Shown piece by piece: positions 16,342 through 25,205 of a stretch of DNA of 64,000 bases. The notes beneath the pieces were generated by a model. It searched no databases. It was not told the origin of the DNA and saw only the letters and a program-made list of their open reading frames with translations. Numbering within the stretch: position 1 is the stretch's first letter; each line of letters opens with the position of its first letter. Made by a program: the position numbers and the translations under genes. Origin of the DNA: Acetatifactor muris (GTDB lineage Bacteria; Bacillota; Clostridia; Lachnospirales; Lachnospiraceae); NCBI GenBank assembly GCA_023663635.1, contig JAMPHD010000009.1, forward strand, positions 40,015-104,014, in the 5' to 3' direction.

Positions 16342-17757
16342 ATGATACATCAGTACAAAAGTAACGGTTACAATATCGTGATGGATGTGAACAGCGGGTC
16401 CGTGCATGTGGTGGACGATATCGTGTATGATATGATCCCGTTGGTGGAGCCGTTGGTGAACGAGGGGATCAGGGACGCTGACACCATTCGCGCCGCCGTC
16501 CTGCATCTGTCGGGTTCGGACTGTCCCGCGGAGGAGATGTCCGAGGCCGTGGACGAGGTGTTGGAACTGGAGCGGGCAGGTCAGCTCTTTGCCCCGGATA
16601 TCTATGAAAATTATGTGTTTGACTTCAAGAACCGCGAGACGGTGGTGAAGGCATTGTGCCTGCATATCGCCCATGACTGTAATCTGGCGTGCAGGTATTG
16701 CTTTGCCGGAGAGGGGGAATACCACGGGGAGAGGGCCCTCATGAGTTTGGAGGTGGGCCGGAAAGCCTTGGATTTCCTGGTGGCCAATTCCGGAAACCGC
16801 GTGAATCTGGAGGTGGATTTCTTCGGCGGGGAACCGCTGCTGAATTGGGATGTCGTGAGACAACTGGTGGAGTACGGGCGCAGTCTGGAGGAGCCGCATC
16901 ACAAGAAATTCCGTTTCACGCTGACCACCAACGGTGTGCTCTTAAATGATGAGATTCAGGAATTCGTAAACCGTGAGATGGCCAATGTGGTGCTGAGCAT
17001 TGACGGACGGCCCGAGGTACATGACCGGATGCGGCCTTTCCGGGGCGGGCAGGGAAGTTATGAGATGATCGTGCCCAAATTTCAAAAAATGGCGGAGAGC
17101 CGCGGACAGATGAACTATTATGTGCGGGGAACTTTCACGCGCTACAATCCGGATTTTGCGGAGGATGTGCTGCATCTCGCGGATCTGGGTTTTAAACAGA
17201 TTTCCGTGGAGCCGGTGGTGGCCGGACCCGGGGATGATCACGCCATAACGGAGGCGGATGTCCCGGGACTGCTCGCCGAATATGACAGGTTGGCCGCCGA
17301 GATGATCCGGCGCAGAAAAGAAGGTCGGGGTTTCAATTTCTTTCATTTTATGATAGACTTGGAGGGCGGACCCTGCGTGGCCAAGAGACTCTCCGGATGC
17401 GGCTCGGGAACGGAGTATCTGGCCGTGACCCCTTGGGGAGATCTGTATCCCTGCCATCAGTTTGTGGGGAAGGATGAATTTCTCATGGGCAATGTGTATG
17501 AGGGAGTCCTGCGGCAGGACATCAGGGATGAGTTCAAGTGCTGTAATGTCTATGCCAAGGACAAGTGTAAAAAATGTTTCGCAAAGTTCTATTGCAGCGG
17601 CGGATGCGCGGCCAATTCCTATAATTTCCACGGCAATATCAATGATGCCTATGATGTGGGATGCGAGCTGCAGCGCAAGCGTGTGGAATGCGCCATCATG
17701 CTGAAAGTGGCCGAGATGGAAGAACGGGAACAATCGGGACAAGACCGGGAACAATAG
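16342..17757 (+). CDS. scfB: SCIFF peptide maturase, radical SAM/SPASM enzyme
   Basis: 471 residues. The N-terminus is a peptide-recognition region (residues 1-95). The radical-SAM motif CxxxCxxC lies at C113, C117 and C120 (HDCNLACRYCF), followed by FFGGEPLLN. The C-terminus is a SPASM domain with many cysteines (CCNVYAKDKCKKCFAKFYC) that bind two extra [4Fe-4S] clusters. It cross-links the adjacent SCIFF peptide. The pair with scfA and the downstream SecDF is a conserved clostridial arrangement. Confidence 0.95.
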   Translation: MIHQYKSNGYNIVMDVNSGSVHVVDDIVYDMIPLVEPLVNEGIRDADTIRAAVLHLSGSDCPAEEMSEAVDEVLELERAGQLFAPDIYENYVFDFKNRETVVKALCLHIAHDCNLACRYCFAGEGEYHGERALMSLEVGRKALDFLVANSGNRVNLEVDFFGGEPLLNWDVVRQLVEYGRSLEEPHHKKFRFTLTTNGVLLNDEIQEFVNREMANVVLSIDGRPEVHDRMRPFRGGQGSYEMIVPKFQKMAESRGQMNYYVRGTFTRYNPDFAEDVLHLADLGFKQISVEPVVAGPGDDHAITEADVPGLLAEYDRLAAEMIRRRKEGRGFNFFHFMIDLEGGPCVAKRLSGCGSGTEYLAVTPWGDLYPCHQFVGKDEFLMGNVYEGVLRQDIRDEFKCCNVYAKDKCKKCFAKFYCSGGCAANSYNFHGNINDAYDVGCELQRKRVECAIMLKVAEMEEREQSGQDREQ

Positions 17758-17805
17758 AAATCATAAAGGGCCCGTGACGGGTGACAATGAGAAAGGACGA
17801 GAGAG

Positions 17806-20076
17806 ATGAAGAAGAGCAAAGCAATCGTGATCCTGCTCTGTGTGGTCCTGCTTTTGGCGGGAATCACCTATGTGGATCTGCGCGGTGTGGACGCGGAGGG
17901 TTCAGGCAGCGCATCGGACATCAAGCTGGGATTGGATCTGGCGGGCGGTGTCAGCATCACCTATCAGGTGGTGGGAGATGAGGCGCCGGACTCCACGGAC
18001 ATGCAGGACACCATCAACAAGTTGCAGAAACGTGTGGAGAATTACAGCACGGAGGCGATCGTATACCAGGAGGGCAGCGACCGGATCAACATTGAGATCC
18101 CCGGGGTGAGCGATGCCAATGCCATCCTGCAGGAGTTGGGCAAGCCCGGCGCCCTGTATTTTATCGCGCAGACGGACGAGGACGGCAACAGCAACTATTC
18201 ATGGCAGAGTGTCATCAATGCGGACGGCACCACCGGCGGGGAATATCGCCTGAATAAGACCTTGGAAGAGCTTGAGGCGGAAGGGTCCGTCAAGCTGATG
18301 GGCACCGACGTAAAGGATGCCAGAGCAGTCACCTACCGCGATTCCATGCAAAATTCCACCTTTGCGGTGGAGCTGACCATGACGGCGGAGGGCACGGAAA
18401 AATTCGCGAAAGCCACGGAGAACGCCTACACCAAAAACGAGACTCTGGCCATTTACTATGACGGCGTATTTGTCAGCGTACCCACGGTGGAGAGCGTGTT
18501 CACGGACGGCACCGCGCTGATCAGACCCATGGAATCCGCGGAGGCGGCGGAGAATCTTGCCTCCACCATCCGCATCGGCGGATTGAAACTGGAACTGGAG
18601 GAGCTGCATTCCAAGGTGGTGGGCGCCCAGTTGGGCGTTGAGGCCATCGACACCAGCTTAAAGGCCGGGGCCATCGGACTGGTGATCGTGATCGTGTTCA
18701 TGATCGCCGTGTACTTTATCGCGGGTCTGGCCTCCGCGCTGGGATTGGGAATGTATGTGGCGCTGATCGTACTTTTGTTGAACGGTTTCAGTGATATCAT
18801 CACTCTGACGCTCTCCGGTGTGGCGGGTATCATATTGTCCATCGGTATGGCCGTGGACGCCAACGTGATCATCTTCGCCCGTATCCGCGAGGAGATCGCG
18901 GCCGGCAAATCCGTGCAGAGCGCCATCAAATCAGGTTTCGACAAAGCGCTGTCCGCCATCGTGGACGGCAATATCACCACCCTGATCGCGGCTGCCGTGC
19001 TGCTCTTCCTGGCACCCGGCTCCATTAAGGGATTCGCCCAGACATTGGCGCTTGGTATCGTGCTTTCTATGTTCACGGCTTTGGTGGTGACCAGATATAT
19101 ACTGATGGCGTTTTATGCTTTGGGCTTTAAGGACGCCAAATGGTACGGCGTTGCCAAAGAGCATAAGGCGATCGATTTTCTCTCCAAGAAGGGCATTTTC
19201 TTCGGCATATCCGTTGCGGTGATCGCGGCCGGCTTTGTGGTGATGGGTGTGAACAAGGTCAACACGGGAGATATGCTGAACTACAGTCTGGAGTTTAAGG
19301 GCGGCACGGCCACCACGGTCAACTTCCGCGAGAGCATGACCCTGCAGGAGGCCACGGACAATGTGGTGCCTCTGATCGAGAGCGTGACGGGCAGCGCCGT
19401 GCAGGTTCAAAACGTCCAGGAGTCCAACGAGATCATCTTCAAGACCAACAGCCTGAGCGTGGATCAAAGAGAGGCCCTGAACGCGGCTCTGATGGAGAAT
19501 TTCGGCGTGGAGGAGTCCATGATCGAGTCGGAGACCATCAGTTCCACCATCAGTGACGAGATGAAGACGGACACGATCCTGGCGGTGGTGGTTGCCATCG
19601 TGTGTATGCTGATCTATATCAGAATCCGCTTTAAGGATCTGCGTTTCGGCATCAGCAGTATCGTGGCGCTGATCCATGACGTGTTGGTGGTAATGGCCTT
19701 CTACGCGGTGGCAAAAGTCTCCGTGGGCAATACCTTTATCGCATGTATGTTGACCATCGTGGGTTATTCCGTCAACGCCACCATCGTGATCTTTGACCGT
19801 GTGAGAGAGAATATGGCGACCATGGGTAGGAAGGATGATCTGAAGGATGTGGTGAACAGGAGCATCACCCAGACGTTGACCAGAAGTATCTTCACGTCCC
19901 TGACCACCTTTATCATGGTGGCATGCCTGTATGTATTGGGCGTGATGAGCATCCGCGACTTCGCGCTGCCTCTGATGGTGGGCATCATCTGCGGCACCTA
20001 TTCCTCCGTGTGTATCACCGGCGGACTCTGGTATGTGCTGCGGAAGAAATTCCCGCCCAAGGAAAGTGCGAAATAG
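17806..20076 (+). CDS. secDF: Protein translocase subunit SecDF (fused)
   Basis: 756 residues, SecD (residues 1-450) fused to SecF (about 460-756). There are about 12 membrane segments and a large outer loop in each half. LGLDLAGGVSITY is the SecD motif and LEFKGGTATTVNF the SecF equivalent. SecDF uses proton flow to help preproteins finish crossing the membrane through SecYEG. The start follows GGACGAGAGAG. The upstream SCIFF locus may share its transcript. Confidence 0.95.
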   Translation: MKKSKAIVILLCVVLLLAGITYVDLRGVDAEGSGSASDIKLGLDLAGGVSITYQVVGDEAPDSTDMQDTINKLQKRVENYSTEAIVYQEGSDRINIEIPGVSDANAILQELGKPGALYFIAQTDEDGNSNYSWQSVINADGTTGGEYRLNKTLEELEAEGSVKLMGTDVKDARAVTYRDSMQNSTFAVELTMTAEGTEKFAKATENAYTKNETLAIYYDGVFVSVPTVESVFTDGTALIRPMESAEAAENLASTIRIGGLKLELEELHSKVVGAQLGVEAIDTSLKAGAIGLVIVIVFMIAVYFIAGLASALGLGMYVALIVLLLNGFSDIITLTLSGVAGIILSIGMAVDANVIIFARIREEIAAGKSVQSAIKSGFDKALSAIVDGNITTLIAAAVLLFLAPGSIKGFAQTLALGIVLSMFTALVVTRYILMAFYALGFKDAKWYGVAKEHKAIDFLSKKGIFFGISVAVIAAGFVVMGVNKVNTGDMLNYSLEFKGGTATTVNFRESMTLQEATDNVVPLIESVTGSAVQVQNVQESNEIIFKTNSLSVDQREALNAALMENFGVEESMIESETISSTISDEMKTDTILAVVVAIVCMLIYIRIRFKDLRFGISSIVALIHDVLVVMAFYAVAKVSVGNTFIACMLTIVGYSVNATIVIFDRVRENMATMGRKDDLKDVVNRSITQTLTRSIFTSLTTFIMVACLYVLGVMSIRDFALPLMVGIICGTYSSVCITGGLWYVLRKKFPPKESAK

Positions 20077-20077
20077 A

Positions 20078-21668
20078 ATGAATGTGGTAAAAAAGATTCA
20101 AAAATGCATGAGCAGACTCAGCAATCCGGCGGAATGGGCCGTATTGGCGATCAGCGGTCTGATGATCGCGTTTGTCGCGGTGAATGTATTTTTGTTCAGG
20201 ATCGATGGCTATACCTCCGATGTGGAGCGGGATCGGGTGATATTGGGAGTTGTGTCTGCCCTGTTGCCGCTCGGGGGGGGTATGGGGCCTGACGCGGCCG
20301 CTCAATTGGCTCTATGGTAAGATCCGTTTTTTGGATGTGATCCTGTTGCTGTTGACATTGGGATTTTCCTGCGGATTCTGCGCGGTCTTCTTGAAGGGGG
20401 CGAATCTTTTGCCATCCTCGGATTGCAGTTCCGTGTTTGAGATTGCCATATGGATGTCTGAGGGCAATATGCAGGCAGTGGTCCCCAAGGGATCCTATCT
20501 GTCTCTCTATCCCTTTCAGACAGGCATGATCTTTATCTTTGAAAAGATGATTCGTATTTTTCATACCACCGACCCCCTGTTTTTTCAGGGGGTCAATGTC
20601 CTGTATGTGGCATTGGCCATCACGTCCGGCTTTGGGATCGTCAGATTACTGTGCGGCCGGATAGAGATCATATTGCCGTATCTTTTGTTTGCGGGCAGTT
20701 ATTTTCCCATGCTGCTCAACACGGGGCGGATATATGGGGATGTCCCGTCCATGGCGCTGATGATGTTCGCCACATGGATGTTTCTTTTGTTTGAGCGAAA
20801 CGGAGAAAGGCGCATCCGCATACTGTACGGTATTTTGGGATTGGCGGGCACGGTGTTGGCGAGTACCTACCGAAGGAACACTTTGATCTATGTGTTGGCA
20901 GTCACGTTGGCCTTTGGGCTCCGGCTGATCCGGAGATTTCGGTGGACGGATATGCTGTTGGCGGTCTGTGTGTTGGTCCTGTCCGCTTATTCCACGGGGA
21001 TCACACAGAAGTATTATGAATATTACGCGGATAACACCATGGGAGAGGGCATGCCCGCCATGGCGAGTCTCGCCATGGGGGTTCAGGACTCGGGAGGGAT
21101 TCCCGGCGGGAATAACGGTTTCCATGTGAGCGCCTTTTTGGATTGCGATTATGATGTGGAGGCCACCGTGGCGGTGAGCAGGGAGGCCTGGCTGGGATCG
21201 TGGAGAGAATTCGCGGATCATCCGGATATCCTGTTGGATTTCTTTTATCGCAAGCTGTTGCTGCAATGGGGCAATCCCACCTGCGGGTGTTTTTGGCAGT
21301 TGGCATCTCTGTTTCAGGAGCCGCAGTCAGACTTTGCGCTGAGCGTTCTCTACAGCCAATACGGGTCACGTCATGACAGACTGGTGTCCTACATGAATTG
21401 GTGGCAGAGCGCCCTGTACGGCATGTTCTGTGTGGCATTTGTCCGCATTGTCCGGGACAGGGTGAGGGACGGTGAGAGGATCTCTCCATTGAGTTTTATT
21501 CCGCTCATCACGTTTATCGGCGGATTTCTGTTTTCCATGATCTGGGAGGCGGGACCGAGATATGTCATGGCATATCCCTTCCTGCTGCTCCCTTTCATGT
21601 TGTCCAATCTGCGTAAACCGGGGAGTGTTCAGAATGGAAAAGTGGATGGTGGCGGCCAGGAAGGCTGA
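20078..21668 (+). pseudogene. GT-C-like membrane glycosyltransferase, interrupted by a G8-run frameshift
   Basis: Start ATG 20078 lies two bases after the SecDF stop. Translation proceeds through one membrane helix to the run of eight G at 20273-20280; past that point the frame ends at 20320. With seven G, frame two continues (VWGLTRPLNWLYG) to the stop at 21668 and gives about 530 residues with around ten membrane helices, resembling dolichyl-phosphate-mannose type glycosyltransferases. Thus one extra base splits the gene. It could be a true loss, a phase-variable tract or a sequencing error. The 3' end overlaps recJ by 35 bases. Confidence 0.75.
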
Positions 21669-23424
21669 TTTTGCAAAATGGGCGAGAGACTTCGGCATCA
21701 GCCCCGTGGTGGCGCGTATCCTGCGAAACCGGGGACTGACGGAGGAGACTCAGGTGGAGAAATTCCTGCGCGGCACATTGGCGGACTGCCATTCCCCTTG
21801 GCTCCTAAAAGATATGGACAGGGCCGTGGAGAGAGTGTGGCGGGCGGTCGAAAGAGAGGAAAAGATCCGTGTCATAGGGGATTATGACGTGGACGGTATC
21901 TGCTCTGCCCATATCCTGACCAAGGGGTTGCGCCTGGCGGGCGGATTGGCTGACACTGCCATTCCCCATCGCATACATGACGGATACGGCCTCAACGATC
22001 GGCTGATCGAGGCGGCGGGGGAGGACGGCATCCGCCTGATCGTCACCTGTGATAACGGGATTGCGGCGGCGGAGCAGATCGCGTTGGCGAATACCTTGGG
22101 CATCGATGTGGTGGTGACGGACCATCACGAGGTTCCGTATGTGACGGATCGGGCCGGCGGCAGACGGGAGATATTGCCGGAGGCGGTGGCCGTGGTGGAT
22201 CCCAAGCGGTCGGACTGTCCCTATCCCTTCAAGGGCATCTGCGGCGGCGTGGTGGCCTATAAGTTCATGCAGGCGTTTCTTGAGGACGGAGAGCGGGTCA
22301 CGGCATATGCGCCGGACGCAACCGCCGTGCGGGAGAGCATGGAAGAATTTTTGGAGTTCGCGGCTTTTGCCACGGTCTGTGACGTGATGGAGCTCGCGGA
22401 TGAGAACCGCATTTTGGTCAAAGAAGGCTTAAAACGACTGCAAAACAGCCGAAACAGAGGCCTGCGGGCGCTGATAAGGGTGAACGGACTGGAGGCGGGA
22501 AAACTCTCCGCGTACCATCTGGGTTTTGTGCTGGGTCCCTGTCTGAATGCCACAGGAAGACTGGACACGGCCAAGAGAGCCTTGGAACTTTTGCAGAGCG
22601 ACAGCGACACGGAGGCCATGAGCGCGGCGAGAGAGTTGGTGGAGATGAACGACAGCCGCAAAAATCTCACCTCGCAGGGCGTGGAGGCGGCGGAGCAGTA
22701 TATTGTCCGACACCACATGGAGAATGATAAGGTACTGGTGATCTATCTGCCCGAGGTACATGAGAGTCTGGCGGGGATCATCGCCGGCCGTGTGCGGGAG
22801 CGGCATGACCGTCCCGTGTTCGTGCTGACCAAGGGGGAGGAGGGCGTCAAGGGTTCCGGGCGCTCCATTGAGGCCTGGCATATGTATGACGGCATGACGC
22901 AGGTAAAAGAGCTTTTTACCAAATACGGCGGCCATAAGATGGCGGCGGGTCTCTCCATGGCGGAGGAGAATGTGGAGCGGCTCAGACGGGAGCTGAATGA
23001 GCGCTGTGAACTGACGGAGGAGGACTTTGCCCCGGTCGTACATATCGATGTGCCCATGCCCCTGTCCTACGCAAGCGAAGATCTGGCGAGGGAGTTGGAG
23101 ATCTTGGAGCCCTTCGGTGTGGGGAATCCCCAACCGCTCTTCGCGCAGAAGAATCTGGTCTTTCTGTCGGCCGCAAAGATGGGCGCCGGCGGCAACAGCG
23201 CCGGATTCCGGGTGCGGACGCCGGAGGGGACCGTGGAGCGACTGGTGCTTTTCCGCAATTTGGAGGGTTTTGAGGAGTTCCTCGCGGACAAATACGGGCC
23301 TGAGAGCGTGGGAAGGCTGTATGCGGGGCAGGGTTCTTATGAGATCTCCGTGGTGTATAAGTTGGGACTCAACACCTATCGGGGCAGGACGGAGAAACAG
23401 TTTGTCATGCAGTATTTCTGCTGA
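21634..23424 (+). CDS. recJ: Single-stranded-DNA-specific exonuclease RecJ
   Basis: 596 residues. Motifs are VIGDYDVDGICSAHIL (DHH motif I), DNGIAA, and VVTDHHEVP, followed by the DHHA1 region GSGRSIEAW and KYGGHKMAAGLSM. RecJ degrades single-stranded DNA 5' to 3' in recombination and repair using Mn2+/Mg2+. ATG 21634 is chosen since it gives the family N-terminus; the frame is open upstream within the previous gene. The gene starts inside the upstream membrane gene, so the two are probably co-transcribed. Confidence 0.93.
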   Translation: MEKWMVAARKADFAKWARDFGISPVVARILRNRGLTEETQVEKFLRGTLADCHSPWLLKDMDRAVERVWRAVEREEKIRVIGDYDVDGICSAHILTKGLRLAGGLADTAIPHRIHDGYGLNDRLIEAAGEDGIRLIVTCDNGIAAAEQIALANTLGIDVVVTDHHEVPYVTDRAGGRREILPEAVAVVDPKRSDCPYPFKGICGGVVAYKFMQAFLEDGERVTAYAPDATAVRESMEEFLEFAAFATVCDVMELADENRILVKEGLKRLQNSRNRGLRALIRVNGLEAGKLSAYHLGFVLGPCLNATGRLDTAKRALELLQSDSDTEAMSAARELVEMNDSRKNLTSQGVEAAEQYIVRHHMENDKVLVIYLPEVHESLAGIIAGRVRERHDRPVFVLTKGEEGVKGSGRSIEAWHMYDGMTQVKELFTKYGGHKMAAGLSMAEENVERLRRELNERCELTEEDFAPVVHIDVPMPLSYASEDLARELEILEPFGVGNPQPLFAQKNLVFLSAAKMGAGGNSAGFRVRTPEGTVERLVLFRNLEGFEEFLADKYGPESVGRLYAGQGSYEISVVYKLGLNTYRGRTEKQFVMQYFC

Positions 23425-23514
23425 TGGGACGGTATGCGGAGTAACGTTGGAATTTTAGAATTAAATTATATTTTAGACACATTTTAGACACAATTTGTCT
23501 TTATCATAGTATTC

Positions 23515-23537
23515 AGATAGTTGAGAAATCACTATCT
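23515..23537. repeat. Small inverted repeat downstream of recJ
   Basis: AGATAGT (23515-23521) and ACTATCT (23531-23537) are perfect inverted arms around a 9-base centre. Just upstream is a short duplicated segment, ATTTTAGACAC. The role is unclear; it may be a weak terminator or a binding site. Confidence 0.5.
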
Positions 23538-23558
23538 CCCCCCCTCATAAGAAAGCGG

Positions 23559-23588
23559 AAAAGCCTCGGCCATGCCGGGGCTTTTCTG
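23559..23588 (+). terminator. Rho-independent terminator after recJ
   Basis: Stem AAAAGCCTCGGC pairs with GCCGGGGCTTTT (23574-23585) across the loop CAT, then TCTGTC. It ends the recJ transcript ahead of murE. Confidence 0.85.
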
Positions 23589-23687
23589 TCGGGAATCGTG
23601 GCGCCGCAAAAAAAGGTGGTAGAAACCGGCAAAATGGAGTAAAATAGATAAGAATGGTATCATAGGGTTTGTTCGGGCAGGAGGGAA

Positions 23688-25205
23688 ATGGACGAAATGG
23701 GCGGCAGATCGGCGCGATTATCACAGTTGCTTGAGAGAATGGAATATGAGTGTGTGCAGGGGAGTATGGAGCGCTCCGTGAGCGGAGTGGTCTATGATTC
23801 GCGCAAGGTGGAAGAGGGATGCCTGTTCATCTGCATCAGAGGAGCCAATTTTGACGGCCATGCTTTTGCGGCGGATGCCGTGAGACAGGGCGCCCGGGCA
23901 TTGGTGATCTCAGAGTCCGTGGAGGGCTTGGAGCAGGAGGACGTGACCCTGATCCGGGTGCGGGATACCCGCTATGCCATGGCGTTTATCTCGGCGGCAT
24001 GGTTCGGCTATCCGGCAGAGCGCTTAAAGACCATAGGGATCACGGGCACCAAGGGCAAGACCACCACCACCTACCTGGTTAGGTCTATACTGGAACACGC
24101 GGGGCATAAGGTCGGGCTTGTGGGAACGATCGAGATCCTGATCGGGGGGAGGCGGATTCACGCGGACAACACCACTCCGGAGTCTTATCTGCTGCAGCAG
24201 TATTTTGCCGAGATGGTGGAGGCGGGCATGGACGCGGTGGTGATGGAAGTGTCGTCCCAGGCGCTGATGCTGCACCGCACCCAGGGATTTGTCTTTGACT
24301 ACGGGATCTTTACCAATCTGGAGCCGGACCACATCGGCCCCAATGAACATAAGGATTTTGAGGACTATCTGCACTGCAAATCGCTGCTGTTTCGGCAGTG
24401 CCGCACGGGGATCGGAAACGGCGATGACAGCCATTTTGCCGCCGTGACGGAAGGGCATACCTGTACTCTGGAGAGCTATGGACTACAGGAGGGGGTCTCC
24501 CTCCGCGCGAGGGATCTGCGCCTGACCCGGGAGTCCGGGAGGCTTGGGGTGGCATTTTACGCGGATTTGGGCGCGGAGGGCGGTTTCGAGGTGGAGGTGC
24601 CTTCCCCAGGGCGTTTCAGTGTCTATAATGCCCTGACGGCCATCGCCATTTGCAGGCATTTCGGCGTGGAGGAGCAGGATATCACAAGCGGCCTTCTGCA
24701 GGTGCATGTAAAGGGCCGTATCGAGCCCGTGAAAGTGTCGGAGGACTTCACGCTGCTGATCGATTATGCCCACAACGCCATGGCGCTGGAGAGCCTTCTG
24801 ACCACTCTGCGGGAGTATGAGCCCCACAGACTGGTGTGTCTGTTTGGCTGCGGGGGCAATCGGGCCAAGTCCAGACGTTTTGAGATGGGGGAGGTCAGCG
24901 GGAGACTGGCGGATCTGACCATCATCACCTCAGACAATCCGCGGTTTGAGGAGCCGCAGGACATTATAGAGGATATTAAGACGGGAATTGCCAAGACCGC
25001 GGGCAGATATGTGGAGATCTGCGACCGCAGGGAGGCGATCCGCTATGCCATCGAACACGGAGAACCCGGGGATATCGTGGTGTTGGCGGGCAAGGGACAC
25101 GAGGATTATCAGGAGATCAGAGGCGTCAAATATCCCATGGATGAGAGGGATATCATCCGGGACATTTTGCGGGATATGCAACCGATGAGGCAGGAAAAAC
25201 ATTGA
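23688..25205 (+). CDS. murE: UDP-MurNAc-tripeptide synthetase MurE (meso-DAP adding)
   Basis: 505 residues. GITGTKGKTTTT is the ATP-binding loop and SDNPRFEEPQDII holds the DNPR motif, which in the family selects meso-diaminopimelate rather than lysine. The enzyme adds the third residue to UDP-MurNAc-Ala-Glu in cell-wall synthesis, in the cytoplasm. GGCAGGAGGGA precedes ATG 23688. Its stop overlaps the TTG start of priA by 4 bases. Confidence 0.95.
   Translation: MDEMGGRSARLSQLLERMEYECVQGSMERSVSGVVYDSRKVEEGCLFICIRGANFDGHAFAADAVRQGARALVISESVEGLEQEDVTLIRVRDTRYAMAFISAAWFGYPAERLKTIGITGTKGKTTTTYLVRSILEHAGHKVGLVGTIEILIGGRRIHADNTTPESYLLQQYFAEMVEAGMDAVVMEVSSQALMLHRTQGFVFDYGIFTNLEPDHIGPNEHKDFEDYLHCKSLLFRQCRTGIGNGDDSHFAAVTEGHTCTLESYGLQEGVSLRARDLRLTRESGRLGVAFYADLGAEGGFEVEVPSPGRFSVYNALTAIAICRHFGVEEQDITSGLLQVHVKGRIEPVKVSEDFTLLIDYAHNAMALESLLTTLREYEPHRLVCLFGCGGNRAKSRRFEMGEVSGRLADLTIITSDNPRFEEPQDIIEDIKTGIAKTAGRYVEICDRREAIRYAIEHGEPGDIVVLAGKGHEDYQEIRGVKYPMDERDIIRDILRDMQPMRQEKH

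Noticed and set aside
22429..23133. Long minus-strand open frame in recJ
   Set aside because: Antisense shadow; no domain and no ribosome site.
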